Source: Polynucleobacter sp. MG-Unter2-18
GTDB taxonomy: Bacteria; Pseudomonadota; Gammaproteobacteria; Burkholderiales; Burkholderiaceae
Reading direction: 5' to 3'
Assembly (NCBI RefSeq): GCF_018687675.1
Contig: NZ_CP061302.1
Location: 942,192-1,006,191 of the forward strand
DNA: 64,000 nt
The position numbers were made by a program, and so were the translations under genes. Below the pieces are notes generated by a model. The model did no database searches and had not been told where the DNA came from. It saw nothing but the letters and a program-made list of their open reading frames with translations. Shown here in pieces: positions 37,408 to 47,876 of the stretch (positions within the stretch are counted from its first letter, which is position 1; the number at the start of each line of letters is the position of its first letter).

Positions 37408-39840
37408 ATGCCTGGCCACTTATTACTACCCTCTGAACCTATTCAACTGCCATTGCTCCCATTAAGGGATGTGGTGGTATTTCCTCACATGGTGATTCCA
37501 TTGTTTGTGGGACGTCCAAAATCCATCAAAGCACTAGAAGCTGCCATGGAAACTGGTAAGAATGTACTTCTAGTTGCGCAAAAGACTGCTGCGAAAGATG
37601 AGCCTAGCGTAGAAGACCTCTACGATGTGGGCTGCATTGCCAATATTCTGCAGATGCTGAAGTTGCCCGACGGCACTGTCAAAGTATTAGTGGAAGGCGT
37701 TCAACGTGCTGAAGTAAGCCAAGTGGAGGATAGCCAAGGCTACTTCTCATGTGAAGCAACTCCAACGGCAATGTCCTCATTAGATGCTCACGAAACTGAA
37801 GCATTACGTCGCGCCATCATGGCTCAGTTTGATCAGTATGTGAAGCTCAATAAAAAAGTGCCTCAAGAAATTCTCTCCTCATTAGGCGGCATCGATGATC
37901 CAAGTCGTTTAGCCGATACCATTTGCGCACATCTGCCGGTCAAGCTTGAGCAAAAGCAACGTTTGCTGGAGATGTCGGATGTCGTGCAGCGACTGGAAAG
38001 TCTTCTGGCCGATCTTGAGAGCGAGATCGACATCTTGCAAGTGGAGAAGCGTATTCGCGGACGTGTAAAGCGTCAGATGGAAAAGAGCCAGCGCGAGTAC
38101 TATTTAAACGAACAAGTTAAAGCGATTCAAAAAGAATTGGGTGAGGGTGAAGAGGGTGCCGATCTTGAGGAACTCGAGAAACGCATTAAAGCTGCTCGCA
38201 TGCCTAAGGAAGCATTGAAGAAGGCTGAGTCTGAACTAAAGAAGTTAAAGCTGATGTCACCAATGTCTGCTGAGGCAACGGTGATTCGCAACTTCATTGA
38301 TACCTTGGTGACGCTCCCATGGAAAAAGAAAACCAAGATCAATAACGATTTAACCAATGCAGAAAAAGTATTGGACGAAGACCATTATGGTCTTGATAAA
38401 GTTAAAGAGCGTATTTTGGAATATCTCGCGGTTCAACAACGGGTTGATCGTGTTAAGGCTCCGATCCTCTGCTTAGTTGGGCCTCCAGGCGTTGGTAAAA
38501 CCTCTCTAGGTCAATCGATAGCCCGCGCAACAAACCGCAAGTTTGTGCGTATGGCTTTGGGTGGCGTTCGTGATGAATCAGAAATTCGGGGACATCGTCG
38601 TACTTATATTGGTTCTATGCCGGGCAAGATTTTATCTAGTCTAACTAAGGTCGGTGTACGTAACCCTTTATTCCTCTTGGATGAAGTCGATAAGATGGGT
38701 ATGGATTTCCGTGGAGATCCCGCAAGTGCCTTGCTAGAGGTCTTAGATCCTGAGCAGAATCACACATTCCAAGATCACTATGTTGAAGTCGATTTTGATC
38801 TTTCAGATGTGATGTTTGTTGCTACATCGAACTCCTTGAATATTCCCGGTCCACTTTTAGATCGTTTAGAAATTATTCGCCTTGCCGGCTATACGGAAGA
38901 TGAGAAGACGAGTATTGCTATCAATTACTTAATTCCTAAGCAAATTAAAAATAATGGCTTGAAGAAGGATGAACTGAAGATCGAGGAATCTGCTGTCCGT
39001 AGCATGATTCGTTATTACACTCGTGAGGCAGGTGTTCGTTCTCTAGAACGAGAGATTAGTAAGATTTGCCGTAAGGTGGTGAAGTTACTCCTCCTGAAAA
39101 AAGAAGCCGCTCCAGTTACTGTAAATGTCGACAACTTAGAGAAGTTCTTGTCTGTGAAGATGTATGACTTTGGTCTTGCGGCGAAAGAGAATCAAGTTGG
39201 CCAAGTTACTGGCCTAGCTTGGACTGAAGTTGGTGGCGATCTGCTCACCATCGAAGCAGCAGTAATGCCTGGTAAAGGTGTTATTACTCGCACAGGCTCC
39301 ATTGGCGACGTCATGAAGGAGTCTGTAGAGGCGGCAAAGACAGTGGTTCGCTCACGAGCAAGAGCCCTTGGCATTACTGACGAAGCATTTGAGAAGAAAG
39401 ATATTCATATTCACTTCCCTGATGGTGCGACTCCGAAAGATGGTCCGTCGGCTGGTATCGCCATCACAACTGCCTTGGTATCGGTATTTACTGGAATTCC
39501 AATTCGTTCAGATGTGGCAATGACAGGTGAGATCACCTTGCGTGGTGAGGTACTTCCGATTGGTGGTTTAAAAGAGAAGCTATTGGCAGCGCATCGTGGT
39601 GGCATCAAGTTGGCATTGATTCCAGAGGAGAACATCAAAGATTTAATTGATATCCCTGATAACGTCAAGAATGCAATTGAAATCGTGCCGGTACGATGGA
39701 TTGACAAAGTTTTGGAGTTGGCTTTAGAGCGAAAACCAGTTGCTTTGTCTGACCCAACGCCAGAAGAGCTTGCTAAAAAGGCCGCTGAGGCTAGCAAAGC
39801 CAATGAAAAGATTTCTTCTGGAGAGGTCTTGAAGCATTGA
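37408..39840 (+). CDS. lon: ATP-dependent protease Lon
   Basis: This 810-residue AAA+ serine protease degrades misfolded and regulatory proteins. The N-terminal substrate domain begins LPLLPLRDVVVFPHMVIPLFVG, followed by a coiled coil. Walker A is GPPGVGKTS, Walker B is LFLLDEVDKMG, and the catalytic Ser-Lys pair is in PKDGPSAGIA and GGLKEKLLAAHRGG. A GGAGG ribosome binding site (37395-37399) precedes the ATG. The gene follows clpX after 178 bp with a possible heat-shock promoter between. It has a normal length. Confidence 0.97.
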   Translation: MPGHLLLPSEPIQLPLLPLRDVVVFPHMVIPLFVGRPKSIKALEAAMETGKNVLLVAQKTAAKDEPSVEDLYDVGCIANILQMLKLPDGTVKVLVEGVQRAEVSQVEDSQGYFSCEATPTAMSSLDAHETEALRRAIMAQFDQYVKLNKKVPQEILSSLGGIDDPSRLADTICAHLPVKLEQKQRLLEMSDVVQRLESLLADLESEIDILQVEKRIRGRVKRQMEKSQREYYLNEQVKAIQKELGEGEEGADLEELEKRIKAARMPKEALKKAESELKKLKLMSPMSAEATVIRNFIDTLVTLPWKKKTKINNDLTNAEKVLDEDHYGLDKVKERILEYLAVQQRVDRVKAPILCLVGPPGVGKTSLGQSIARATNRKFVRMALGGVRDESEIRGHRRTYIGSMPGKILSSLTKVGVRNPLFLLDEVDKMGMDFRGDPASALLEVLDPEQNHTFQDHYVEVDFDLSDVMFVATSNSLNIPGPLLDRLEIIRLAGYTEDEKTSIAINYLIPKQIKNNGLKKDELKIEESAVRSMIRYYTREAGVRSLEREISKICRKVVKLLLLKKEAAPVTVNVDNLEKFLSVKMYDFGLAAKENQVGQVTGLAWTEVGGDLLTIEAAVMPGKGVITRTGSIGDVMKESVEAAKTVVRSRARALGITDEAFEKKDIHIHFPDGATPKDGPSAGIAITTALVSVFTGIPIRSDVAMTGEITLRGEVLPIGGLKEKLLAAHRGGIKLALIPEENIKDLIDIPDNVKNAIEIVPVRWIDKVLELALERKPVALSDPTPEELAKKAAEASKANEKISSGEVLKH

Positions 39841-39957
39841 TGTGATTGGATGTTTGAGGGATTTTGAGTCAGATTGAGCGGCTTGTTACGGCCCACTTTG
39901 TTGAAGAATCCCTCTTTTATTCCCGCACTAGGTTACAATCTCGTCTGTATTAATTTG

Positions 39958-40033
39958 GGGCGCTTAGCTCAGATGGTAGAGCGTCTGCCTTACACGCAGA
40001 ATGTCGGCGGTTCGATCCCGTCAGCGCCCACCA
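39958..40033 (+). tRNA. tRNA-Val (anticodon UAC)
   Basis: A 76-base tRNA with acceptor arms GGGCGCT and AGCGCCC, discriminator A and encoded CCA. The anticodon stem-loop CTGCCTTACACGCAG gives UAC, and the T arm is GGCGGTTCGATCCCGTC. It stands alone between lon and the PpiD-like gene. Confidence 0.96.
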
Positions 40034-40139
40034 GTTTCCCCATTTGCATTTGTTTTCCCTCAAATAGGCTTACTAGCTCCCTCTAGTCCTTCCGCCTAGT
40101 ACACTCGTGTTATTAATTTTATTTTCGAGCGATTAATTC

Positions 40140-41606
40140 ATGTTTGATTCAGTACGTAAACACCAAAGAGTTCTGCAGTTTGTTTTGATGTTGTTCATCG
40201 TCCCTTCTTTCGCCTTATTCGGTATTTCAAGCTATTCCGAATTTATGGATAAAGAAACTGACATTGTGAAAGTCAATGGCAAGCCTATTACTGCGCAAGA
40301 AGTTGATACTGCTGCAAAACGTCAAGCTGAGCGTGTTGGTGGAAATGCGCAGATTGCTCAAAGCCTACCTTTTCGTCAGGCGATCCTGAACGAGTTACTG
40401 CAACAACGCATTCTTGGTTTTGCGATTGGCGACCTCCGTCTGCAAGTAGGCAAGCAAGAGTTAGTTAATAGCCTGCAAAAGATTCCACAGATTCGCGCTT
40501 TATATCGACAAGATGGCACATTTGATGATGTGCGCTTTAAGCAATTACTCGCTAGTAATGGCATGAATGAAGAGCAGTTTTATGCTGGCCAAAGTTTTGA
40601 TTTAAAAATTCAACAGTTAATAAATTCTGTTGCTCGTACAGAGTTAGCTAGCCCAAAATTATCTGAGATTGTTTTATCTTTATATGACACTGAAAGACAG
40701 GTTCAGACTTTGCAGTTCAACGCTAAAGATTATTTAGCCAAAGTGAATCCAAGCGCTGATGAGCTGCAGGCTTTTTATGAGGCCAATGCCAAGTTGTTTG
40801 AACGTCCTGAATATATTGATGTTGAGTACATCGTGCTAAAGGCGGATCCGAAAGAGGATTCCAAGGTTTTTAATGACAAAGCAGATCAGTTTGCCAATAT
40901 CACTTATGACCAGGCTGATAGCTTGAAGCCTGCCGCAGATAAGTTGAAACTCAGCATTCAAACCCAGAAGGGCGTTACTCGTAGCGGCGCAGCTGGCGTG
41001 TCTAGAGATCATCCTTTAGCCAATGCCAAAGTAGTTCAGTCACTTTATGGTGATGAGGCCCTGAAAAATAAGCGCAATACCGAGGCCGTGCAAATAGCAC
41101 CCGGTGTGTTTGTATCAGCTCGAGTAGTGACCTTATACCCAGCCCAAGTTCTGCCTTATCAAGATGTTGCGGCAGAAGTGAAGCGTCAGGTAAGTCAACG
41201 TGCTGCGGAGAAGCTAGCTATTTCAGCTGCTAGCGAAAAATTAGACGCCCTTGAAAAGGATCCCAAGAACGTAGCTGGTTTTGGCAGTGCTACTTGGATT
41301 TCACGCAACAAGCCAGGTAGTCTAGTGGGCTCATCCATGGATGAGGTCATGTCCGTGAATGCAAGTGCATTACCAGCTGTAGTTTCAGTTACGAATCCAG
41401 GTGTTGGTAGCACGATTTACCGCATTGATCAGGTACGTCAACCGACAGCGGTAGATGCTAAGGTTCAAAAAGCACAAGCACAACAGATCCAAGCGCTGGC
41501 TGCACAGTCAGAGTTTGCAGGCTTTATGGCTTACTGGCGTAATAGCGCTGGCGTTAAAGTGATTAACCCACTGAAGCAGGCAAGCGCTGGAAGTGCGGGA
41601 AGTTAA
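40140..41606 (+). CDS. PpiD-like SurA_N membrane chaperone, apparently lacking the parvulin domain
   Basis: This 488-residue protein has one N-terminal membrane helix (VLQFVLMLFIVPSFALFGI) and a periplasmic SurA_N domain (DIVKVNGKPITAQEV and LPFRQAILNELLQQRILG). PpiD helps proteins leave the Sec channel. The family is usually about 620-650 residues, with a parvulin domain in the middle. Here the first post-SurA_N segment (ELQAFYEANAKLFERPEYI) runs, at about residues 233-245, directly into the C-terminal part (ADSLKPAADKLKLSIQTQ). The parvulin signatures are not seen. It follows lon and tRNA-Val, the usual location of ppiD. It probably acts as a non-isomerase chaperone. I withhold the symbol for that reason. 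Confidence 0.82.
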   Translation: MFDSVRKHQRVLQFVLMLFIVPSFALFGISSYSEFMDKETDIVKVNGKPITAQEVDTAAKRQAERVGGNAQIAQSLPFRQAILNELLQQRILGFAIGDLRLQVGKQELVNSLQKIPQIRALYRQDGTFDDVRFKQLLASNGMNEEQFYAGQSFDLKIQQLINSVARTELASPKLSEIVLSLYDTERQVQTLQFNAKDYLAKVNPSADELQAFYEANAKLFERPEYIDVEYIVLKADPKEDSKVFNDKADQFANITYDQADSLKPAADKLKLSIQTQKGVTRSGAAGVSRDHPLANAKVVQSLYGDEALKNKRNTEAVQIAPGVFVSARVVTLYPAQVLPYQDVAAEVKRQVSQRAAEKLAISAASEKLDALEKDPKNVAGFGSATWISRNKPGSLVGSSMDEVMSVNASALPAVVSVTNPGVGSTIYRIDQVRQPTAVDAKVQKAQAQQIQALAAQSEFAGFMAYWRNSAGVKVINPLKQASAGSAGS

Positions 41607-41607
41607 G

Positions 41608-42258
41608 CTAGGGTAGTTTTTTCAGCAAGTTACTGTATGGGGCCATTGAGCCCCATACGTTTTTAAAGATAATGCTTTGCGCATCTACATTTGGATGCAG
41701 TCGATCTGCTTGAAATAATTCTGCTTTAGTAGCAACGCCCTCCAGGAAGAAAGGTAGTAGCTCAACTTGTTCTTGATTCGCTATTTGAGGATAGAGTTGT
41801 TTAAATTGCTTGGTATAAGTTTGGCCATAGTTTGAGGGAATCTGAATGCCACAGAGTAAAACCTTGGCGCCTGCTTTTTTACTCATCTGAACCATCTGCC
41901 GTAGATTGGCTTCAGTTTGATTAACCGGTAAGCCGCGTAAAGCATCGTTAGCACCTAACTCGATCAGGACAATTCCCGGCTTTTTCTGACTTAAGAGGGC
42001 GGGTAGACGAGTTAAACCACCAGAGCTTGTCTCACCGCTAATACTGGCATTAAAGACGCTCCAAGGACTCTTATCCTTTACAAGCTCTGCCTCAAGTAGT
42101 GTGACCCAGCCAGTGCCACGCGGTAGACCATATTCTGCCGATAGACTATCACCCAATACCAGAATAACGGGCTTTACTTGAGCCCAAGAACAAATGCTCA
42201 TTAAGAGGCAAAATAGACCTGTAATGAATTTATTGGCGATTAAAAGCTGAGTCTGCAT
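41608..42258 (-). CDS. SGNH/GDSL esterase of the TesA (arylesterase/thioesterase I) type
   Basis: This 216-residue protein has an N-terminal signal-like segment (FITGLFCLLMSICSWAQ). SGNH blocks are ILVLGDSLSAEYGLP with the nucleophilic Ser, then ELGANDALRGLP, and DRLHPN with the catalytic Asp and His. TesA acts in the periplasm as a broad thioesterase/arylesterase/lysophospholipase. It is divergent from a YbbA-type ABC ATPase 26 bp away, the same tesA/ybbA arrangement as in E. coli. It ends one base from the convergent PpiD-like gene. Confidence 0.9.
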   Translation of the reverse strand: MQTQLLIANKFITGLFCLLMSICSWAQVKPVILVLGDSLSAEYGLPRGTGWVTLLEAELVKDKSPWSVFNASISGETSSGGLTRLPALLSQKKPGIVLIELGANDALRGLPVNQTEANLRQMVQMSKKAGAKVLLCGIQIPSNYGQTYTKQFKQLYPQIANQEQVELLPFFLEGVATKAELFQADRLHPNVDAQSIIFKNVWGSMAPYSNLLKKLP

Positions 42259-42284
42259 TTTTCCATTCTTGAAAACTTTTTTAC

Positions 42285-42965
42285 ATGAACAAACAGTCTA
42301 ATTCCATTGTTGCTGATCTGGTGAGCAAGCTGGTTAAAACGGCTGATGGCAACCTGAGTATTTTGCACGAGCTGAGCTTTCAGATTGAGCAAGGCGAAAG
42401 TGTGGCCATTGTGGGGGCATCGGGTTCTGGAAAAAGTACTTTATTAAGTCTGCTGGCTGGACTAGACCTGCCAAGCGCGGGGCAAATCGACCTTATGGGG
42501 CAAAACCTCAACTTGCTCGATGAGGACGGCAGGGCCCGTTTACGTGGTCAGTTAGTTGGCTTTGTTTTTCAATCATTTCAGCTCTTGCCTCACCTGACCG
42601 CCTTGGAGAATGTGATGCTCCCTCTTGAGATCGCTGGGAATCCTCAGGCTGAAGCAAGGCTGTCCGCCCTGGATTGGCTTGAAAAGGTCGGCTTAACACC
42701 TAGAGCCAATCATTTCCCTAAAACCCTTTCCGGTGGCGAGCAGCAGCGTGTAGCGCTAGCTCGAGCCTTTATTAATAAGCCAGCCATTCTGTTTGCCGAT
42801 GAACCCACCGGAAGTCTAGATGAGGCCAGCGGTAATAGGGTGATTGAGCTCCTTTTTGAGCTAAATCGGGAGAATTCTTCGACACTAGTTTTGGTGACCC
42901 ATGATCCAGCCTTAGCTGCTCGGTGTGGGCGCCAATTGAGTCTGCATGGCGGACGATTGGCCTAA
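42285..42965 (+). CDS. ABC transporter ATP-binding protein, YbbA/LolD type
   Basis: This 226-residue ABC ATPase has Walker A GASGSGKST, Q-loop VFQSFQLLPHLTALENV, signature LSGGEQQRVALARAF and Walker B ILFADEPTGSLD. It belongs to the MacB/LolD/YbbA group whose partners are FtsX-like permeases that move lipids or lipoproteins or act mechanically. In E. coli ybbA is followed by the large permease gene ybbP; here the next gene is purL after 21 bp, and no permease lies in the window. The divergent TesA neighbour supports the YbbA reading. The transport role depends on a partner elsewhere. Confidence 0.88.
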   Translation: MNKQSNSIVADLVSKLVKTADGNLSILHELSFQIEQGESVAIVGASGSGKSTLLSLLAGLDLPSAGQIDLMGQNLNLLDEDGRARLRGQLVGFVFQSFQLLPHLTALENVMLPLEIAGNPQAEARLSALDWLEKVGLTPRANHFPKTLSGGEQQRVALARAFINKPAILFADEPTGSLDEASGNRVIELLFELNRENSSTLVLVTHDPALAARCGRQLSLHGGRLA

Positions 42966-42986
42966 TCAAAACCTTATAATCTTGGC

Positions 42987-45900
42987 ATGTCATTATTCTG
43001 TTGTTTGCCCGGGGCTAATGCCCTTTCTGCCTTCCGCCAACAGCGACTTTTAGCTTCGCTGGCTGCTCAAGGAATTCAACTGGAGTCTATTGAGGCTCAA
43101 TACCTTCATTTCATTTGGTCTGAGTCTGAGCTCAATACCAAAGACAGAGAGGTGCTCGAAAGTCTGCTGACTTACGGCCAGCCTTTTGTATCGAAAATGA
43201 AGAGTGGTGGCTCTCTATTCACTAAGTCTGCTGATAAACAATCTGCGATTTCGATTCCCCGTTTTGGCACAGTTTCTCCATGGGCTAGTAAAGCTACAGA
43301 TATCGCTCGTCAGTGCGGCCTTCAGATTTTGCGTATTGAACGTGGTGTTCAATACGCGTGGCAAAGTAAAAAAACACTCAATGCAGAACAGCAACAACTG
43401 GTGTTAGCCGCGCTTCATGATCGAATGACAGAAGTTGTGATCGGCGACATCAATGAAGCAAGCACTTTATACCAATCACTTCCTGACAAACCTTTTGTTC
43501 GCATCCCAGTGCTTACCGAGGGTAGGTCTGCATTAGATAAAGCGAATCAAGACCTTGGTCTTGCTCTTTCAGAAGATGAAGTACTTTATCTAGTTGAGAA
43601 CTTTATACGCTTAGAGCGCAATCCCAGTGATGTTGAATTGATTATGTTTGCTCAGGCGAACAGTGAGCATTGTCGTCACAAGATATTTAATTCCAGCTGG
43701 ACGATTGATGGTGATGATCAGGATAAATCTTTATTTGCGATGATCCGTAATACGCACCAACTACAGCCTGAAGGTACCATCGTTGCCTACTCAGACAACT
43801 CAGCTGTGATGGTCGGGGCTGAATCGGAAACTTGGTCAGCCAAAGGTCAAGATCGTCGTTACGAAAAAGACACGCGACTAGTTCATACCTTGATGAAGGT
43901 AGAGACACATAACCACCCTACAGCAATTGCACCGTTCCCAGGCGCATCTACTGGTGCTGGTGGTGAGATTCGAGATGAGGGTGCAACAGGTATAGGTGGA
44001 CGCCCTAAGGCAGGTCTCACTGGCTTTACTGTATCCAACCTCAATATCCCGGGCACTGATTTACCATGGGAGACCGAGAAATACGGCAAGCCTGAGCGCA
44101 TTGCTAAACCACTCCAAATTATGATTGATGGCCCATTGGGCGGCGCTGCATTTAATAATGAATTCGGTCGACCTATTTTGGGTGGTTATTTCCGCGTATT
44201 TGAGCAAACCTTAGAGGGTGTTCGTCGCGGTTACCACAAGCCCATCATGATTGCGGGCGGTATTGGCAGTATTGATTCAATCCATACGGCAAAGAAACAA
44301 ATTAAAGCAGGCCACTTGTTTATTCAATTGGGTGGTCCCGGTATGCGTATTGGTATGGGTGGTGCAACGGGTAGTTCTGTTGCAACCGGAACTAACACTG
44401 CAGATTTAGATTTTGATTCAGTTCAACGTGGTAATCCAGAAATGGAACGTCGCGCGCAAGAGGTGATCAACTCTTGTATCGCTATGGGCACGAATAACCC
44501 AATTGTTTCGATTCATGACGTTGGTGCTGGAGGAATATCCAATGCATTCCCAGAGCTTGCTGATGGCGCTGGATTGGGTGCGCAATTTCAATTACGAAAA
44601 GTGCCGCTAGAAGAGAGCGGTATGAGTCCTGCAGAAATTTGGTGCAATGAATCTCAAGAGCGCTATGTCCTAGCAATTGAAGCTAAAGACTTGGAGCTTT
44701 TCAAGTTGCTATGTGAACGTGAGCGTTGCCCATTTGCCGTTGTTGGTGAAGCGACAACAGAACGTCAACTTCAGTTAAGCGATAGCAAAGAAGTTGCTGG
44801 TAGTGATGCTGCCATGCCGATCGATATGCCAATGGAAGTCTTGCTTGGGAAGCCTCCACGGATGCATCGTGATGTTAAGCGCGTTGCTCAAGAATTCGAA
44901 GAGTTAGATGTCACTGACGCTGATCTCGCGCAATGCATTGCTTGGGTTCTACAGCAGCCTACTGTTGCCAGCAAATCATTCTTAATCACTATCGGTGATC
45001 GTACCGTCGGTGGTCTTAACGCACGCGACCCTTTTGTAGGTCCTTGGCAAGTACCTGTGGCTGATTGTGCCGTTACCTTGATGGATTACAAAGGCTATCA
45101 CGGTGAAGCAATGTCCATGGGTGAGCGCACTCCACTAGCTGTGATCGATGCACCCGCTGCAGCCAAAATGGCGGTAGGTGAAGCCATTACCAACTTATTA
45201 GCTGCAGATATTCGCCGCTTAGAGGATGTTAAGCTTTCTGCTAACTGGATGGCCGCTTGTGGATCACCTGGTGAGGATGCAAAGCTATATGACTCAGTTC
45301 AAGCGATTGGTATGGATTTATGTCCAGCGCTAGGAATTTCTATTCCAGTTGGCAAAGATTCCTTATCCATGGCAACAGCATGGCAAGAGGGTGATCAAGC
45401 TAAAAAGGTCGTTTCTCCAGTTTCACTCATCATCTCTGCTTTTGCAGCAGTTCAAGACGTTCGTAAAACCACAACGCCTTTGTTAAAACTGCACGATGAG
45501 TCTGGTACAGCCTTAGAGACTGAATTGATTTTGATTGATTTGGGCCGCGGTAAAAATCGTATGGCTGGAAGCATCCTGGCGCAAGTGCTCAATCAGTCTG
45601 GTAAATCAGCTCCCAATGTAGATTACTCAGAAGATCTCAAAGCCTTGGCTGAGGCGATGATCGAGTTGCGTAAAGACAATCAATTATTGGCATATCACGA
45701 TCGCTCTGATGGTGGATTATTTGCCTGTATCGCAGAGATGGCTTTTGTATCTCACACTGGTATCTCCGTGAATGTCGACATGATTGCGGTAGATGTTGGT
45801 CAAGAAGCAGATTGGGGTGACGCTAAGAACTGGGCACAACAAGTATCTGGACTTCGTCACGAACAGACCATGCGCGCCTTATTTAACGAAGAGCTTGGTG

Positions 45901-47021
45901 CAGTGATTCAGATTCGTAAAGCGGATCGTGATGCGGTGTTTGCGGTTTTACGCAAATTAAATCTCAGCGCTTACAGCCATGTAATTGCAAAGCCTAATAC
46001 CAACGGCCGTCTTGAAATTTGGCGTGATGCTAAGAATATTTTTGCAGAGCCACGAGAAGTTCTTCAAAAGATGTGGGCTAATACGAGCTACCAAATTGCG
46101 CGCTTGCGCGATAATCCCGACTGCGCTGACAGCGAGTTTTCGCTACTCGATCAGGTTGCTGATACAGGAATGTCTCCCAAGTTAACTTTTGACATTACGG
46201 ATGATGTTGCGGCACCATTTATCAATCAGAATGCCCGACCTAAAGTTGCCATCTTGCGTGAGCAGGGCGTGAACTCTCATGTTGAGATGGCTTACGCCAT
46301 GAACTGGGCAGGTTTTGATAGTTATGACGTGCACATGTCAGATTTGCTTTCTGGTAAATCCAAGTTAGATGATTTCCGTGGTCTGGTTGCCTGTGGTGGA
46401 TTCAGTTACGGAGATGTCTTAGGGGCTGGTGAAGGCTGGGCCAAGACCATTCTATTCAACAGTCAACTGCGCGATCAGTTTTCTACATTCTTTAGCCGCC
46501 AAGATAGCTTTGCGTTAGGTGTTTGTAATGGCTGTCAAATGATGAGCAATCTTGCAGGCATTATTCCAGGCGCAGAAGCTTGGCCTAAATTTACGCGCAA
46601 TCAGTCTGAACAATATGAAGCTCGCTTGGTCATGGCTGAGGTAATGGCTTCACCATCAATCTTTACGCAAGGCATGACAGGCAGCAAGTTGCCAATTGCT
46701 ATTGCGCACGGCGAAGGTTTTGCTAATTTTAGCCAGCAAGGTAACTTAGAGGCTCTACAGAAACAAGGGCTAGCTGCACTACGATTTGTAGATCATCAAG
46801 GTAGTCCAACTGAAATCTACCCAATGAACCCAAATGGTTCGCCTGGTGGCTTGACAGGGGTTACTACTCCGGATGGGCGATTTACTGTGATGATGCCGCA
46901 CCCTGAGCGAGTATTCCGGACCGTGCAAATGAGTTGGGCTCCAAAGGAATGGTTGGACGCGCCCGATGGAGCGAGTCCTTGGATGCGCTTATTTCGCAAT
47001 GCGAGAGTCTGGGCTAAATAA
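42987..47021 (+). CDS. purL: Phosphoribosylformylglycinamidine synthase, single-chain
   Basis: This 1344-residue enzyme carries out the fourth step of purine synthesis, converting FGAR to FGAM with glutamine and ATP. The N-terminal PurS-like part starts [14 protein letters not shown]. The two AIR-synthase-type halves carry [20 protein letters not shown] and [13 protein letters not shown]. The C-terminal class I glutaminase has the catalytic cysteine in [11 protein letters not shown] and HGEGFANF. Length equals the large proteobacterial type. A perfect TATAAT (42975-42980) lies 6 bases before the ATG without a ribosome binding site, so a leaderless message is possible. Confidence 0.97.
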   Translation: MSLFCCLPGANALSAFRQQRLLASLAAQGIQLESIEAQYLHFIWSESELNTKDREVLESLLTYGQPFVSKMKSGGSLFTKSADKQSAISIPRFGTVSPWASKATDIARQCGLQILRIERGVQYAWQSKKTLNAEQQQLVLAALHDRMTEVVIGDINEASTLYQSLPDKPFVRIPVLTEGRSALDKANQDLGLALSEDEVLYLVENFIRLERNPSDVELIMFAQANSEHCRHKIFNSSWTIDGDDQDKSLFAMIRNTHQLQPEGTIVAYSDNSAVMVGAESETWSAKGQDRRYEKDTRLVHTLMKVETHNHPTAIAPFPGASTGAGGEIRDEGATGIGGRPKAGLTGFTVSNLNIPGTDLPWETEKYGKPERIAKPLQIMIDGPLGGAAFNNEFGRPILGGYFRVFEQTLEGVRRGYHKPIMIAGGIGSIDSIHTAKKQIKAGHLFIQLGGPGMRIGMGGATGSSVATGTNTADLDFDSVQRGNPEMERRAQEVINSCIAMGTNNPIVSIHDVGAGGISNAFPELADGAGLGAQFQLRKVPLEESGMSPAEIWCNESQERYVLAIEAKDLELFKLLCERERCPFAVVGEATTERQLQLSDSKEVAGSDAAMPIDMPMEVLLGKPPRMHRDVKRVAQEFEELDVTDADLAQCIAWVLQQPTVASKSFLITIGDRTVGGLNARDPFVGPWQVPVADCAVTLMDYKGYHGEAMSMGERTPLAVIDAPAAAKMAVGEAITNLLAADIRRLEDVKLSANWMAACGSPGEDAKLYDSVQAIGMDLCPALGISIPVGKDSLSMATAWQEGDQAKKVVSPVSLIISAFAAVQDVRKTTTPLLKLHDESGTALETELILIDLGRGKNRMAGSILAQVLNQSGKSAPNVDYSEDLKALAEAMIELRKDNQLLAYHDRSDGGLFACIAEMAFVSHTGISVNVDMIAVDVGQEADWGDAKNWAQQVSGLRHEQTMRALFNEELGAVIQIRKADRDAVFAVLRKLNLSAYSHVIAKPNTNGRLEIWRDAKNIFAEPREVLQKMWANTSYQIARLRDNPDCADSEFSLLDQVADTGMSPKLTFDITDDVAAPFINQNARPKVAILREQGVNSHVEMAYAMNWAGFDSYDVHMSDLLSGKSKLDDFRGLVACGGFSYGDVLGAGEGWAKTILFNSQLRDQFSTFFSRQDSFALGVCNGCQMMSNLAGIIPGAEAWPKFTRNQSEQYEARLVMAEVMASPSIFTQGMTGSKLPIAIAHGEGFANFSQQGNLEALQKQGLAALRFVDHQGSPTEIYPMNPNGSPGGLTGVTTPDGRFTVMMPHPERVFRTVQMSWAPKEWLDAPDGASPWMRLFRNARVWAK

Positions 47022-47025
47022 GCCA

Positions 47026-47802
47026 ATGTCAGATACATCTATGGCTATGGAGCCGGTCACGTTTTCTGAGAGCGGTGGAGTGCGTTATTTGCATTTTGGC
47101 AGTGAATTAATTCAAGGCGCCATGCGCATCCGTGATCCGGATGAGATTTATCTGGAATACAACCAGCAGATGATGGCATGGTTGCTATTCCTGGAGACCA
47201 AGCCAGGTATGCGTGTTGCTCAACTTGGGCTTGGCACTGGTGCTCTCACCAAGTTTACGCATCGCTATTGTCCTGCGGTCAAAACTACCGTCGTTGAACT
47301 CAATCCTGCTGTGATTGTTTCTGCTAGAAGTATGTTTTTCACACCTTCTGATGATCGGCGTCTTGAGACACTTCAAGCTGATGCAAAAACCTTTGTGAAG
47401 AACACCAAATATCAAAACTACTTTGATGCGGCTCAAGTGGACCTCTACGATGCAATTTGTGACGGCCCATCTGCGAGTTCCTTGGATTTTTATAAAGGCT
47501 GTTTTGATATCCTGAGATCACCTGGTGTGTTAACAGTGAACTTATTCTCAAGCCATAAGAGTTTTGATATCAATCTCAATAATATCTGCGAAGCATTTGA
47601 TAACCGAGTTCTGTTGTTCCCGGAATCGCATGATTGCAATGTGGTGGCAATTGCTTTTAAAGGTCCACTTCTGGATGTAGAGTGGAAAGAGGTTTCTAAG
47701 CGTGCCAAACTGATTATGGAAAAAACGGGCTTGCCAACCAACACCTGGGTATCTGGGTTGAATCGTGAAAATGCGCATCAAGAAAATAAGCTATCGATCT
47801 AA
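47026..47802 (+). CDS. Spermidine-synthase-like methyltransferase-fold protein
   Basis: This 258-residue protein has the SpeE-like Rossmann fold: QLGLGTGALTKFTHRY in place of the GGGDG motif of true spermidine synthases, then TTVVELNPAVI and QVDLYDAICDGPSA. The amino-terminal beta domain is short. True aminopropyltransferases have a conserved D-x-x-DP motif for the amine that is not clearly present, so polyamine synthesis is doubtful; the substrate is unknown. The ATG at 47026 lies 4 bases after purL; an in-frame start at 46966 overlaps purL. It ends at a perfect terminator shared with acnB. Confidence 0.75.
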   Translation: MSDTSMAMEPVTFSESGGVRYLHFGSELIQGAMRIRDPDEIYLEYNQQMMAWLLFLETKPGMRVAQLGLGTGALTKFTHRYCPAVKTTVVELNPAVIVSARSMFFTPSDDRRLETLQADAKTFVKNTKYQNYFDAAQVDLYDAICDGPSASSLDFYKGCFDILRSPGVLTVNLFSSHKSFDINLNNICEAFDNRVLLFPESHDCNVVAIAFKGPLLDVEWKEVSKRAKLIMEKTGLPTNTWVSGLNRENAHQENKLSI

Positions 47803-47817
47803 AGCAAGCGGGATATG

Positions 47818-47847
47818 AAAAAAGGCGATCGGTTGATCGCCTTTTTT
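47818..47847. terminator. Bidirectional intrinsic terminator between speE-like gene and acnB
   Basis: Perfect 13-base arms AAAAAAGGCGATC (47818-47830) and GATCGCCTTTTTT (47835-47847) flank a GGTT loop, with a T run on both strands. It separates the convergent SpeE-like gene and acnB. Confidence 0.92.
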
Positions 47848-47876
47848 GTTGCCCTCAGATTCAGGGCTGATTTGAT

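Noticed and set aside
39411..39896. 161-residue open frame antisense to the end of lon
   Set aside because: It lies wholly opposite the conserved catalytic part of lon, has serine/proline-rich shadow composition and no ribosome binding site. It is a codon-bias shadow.
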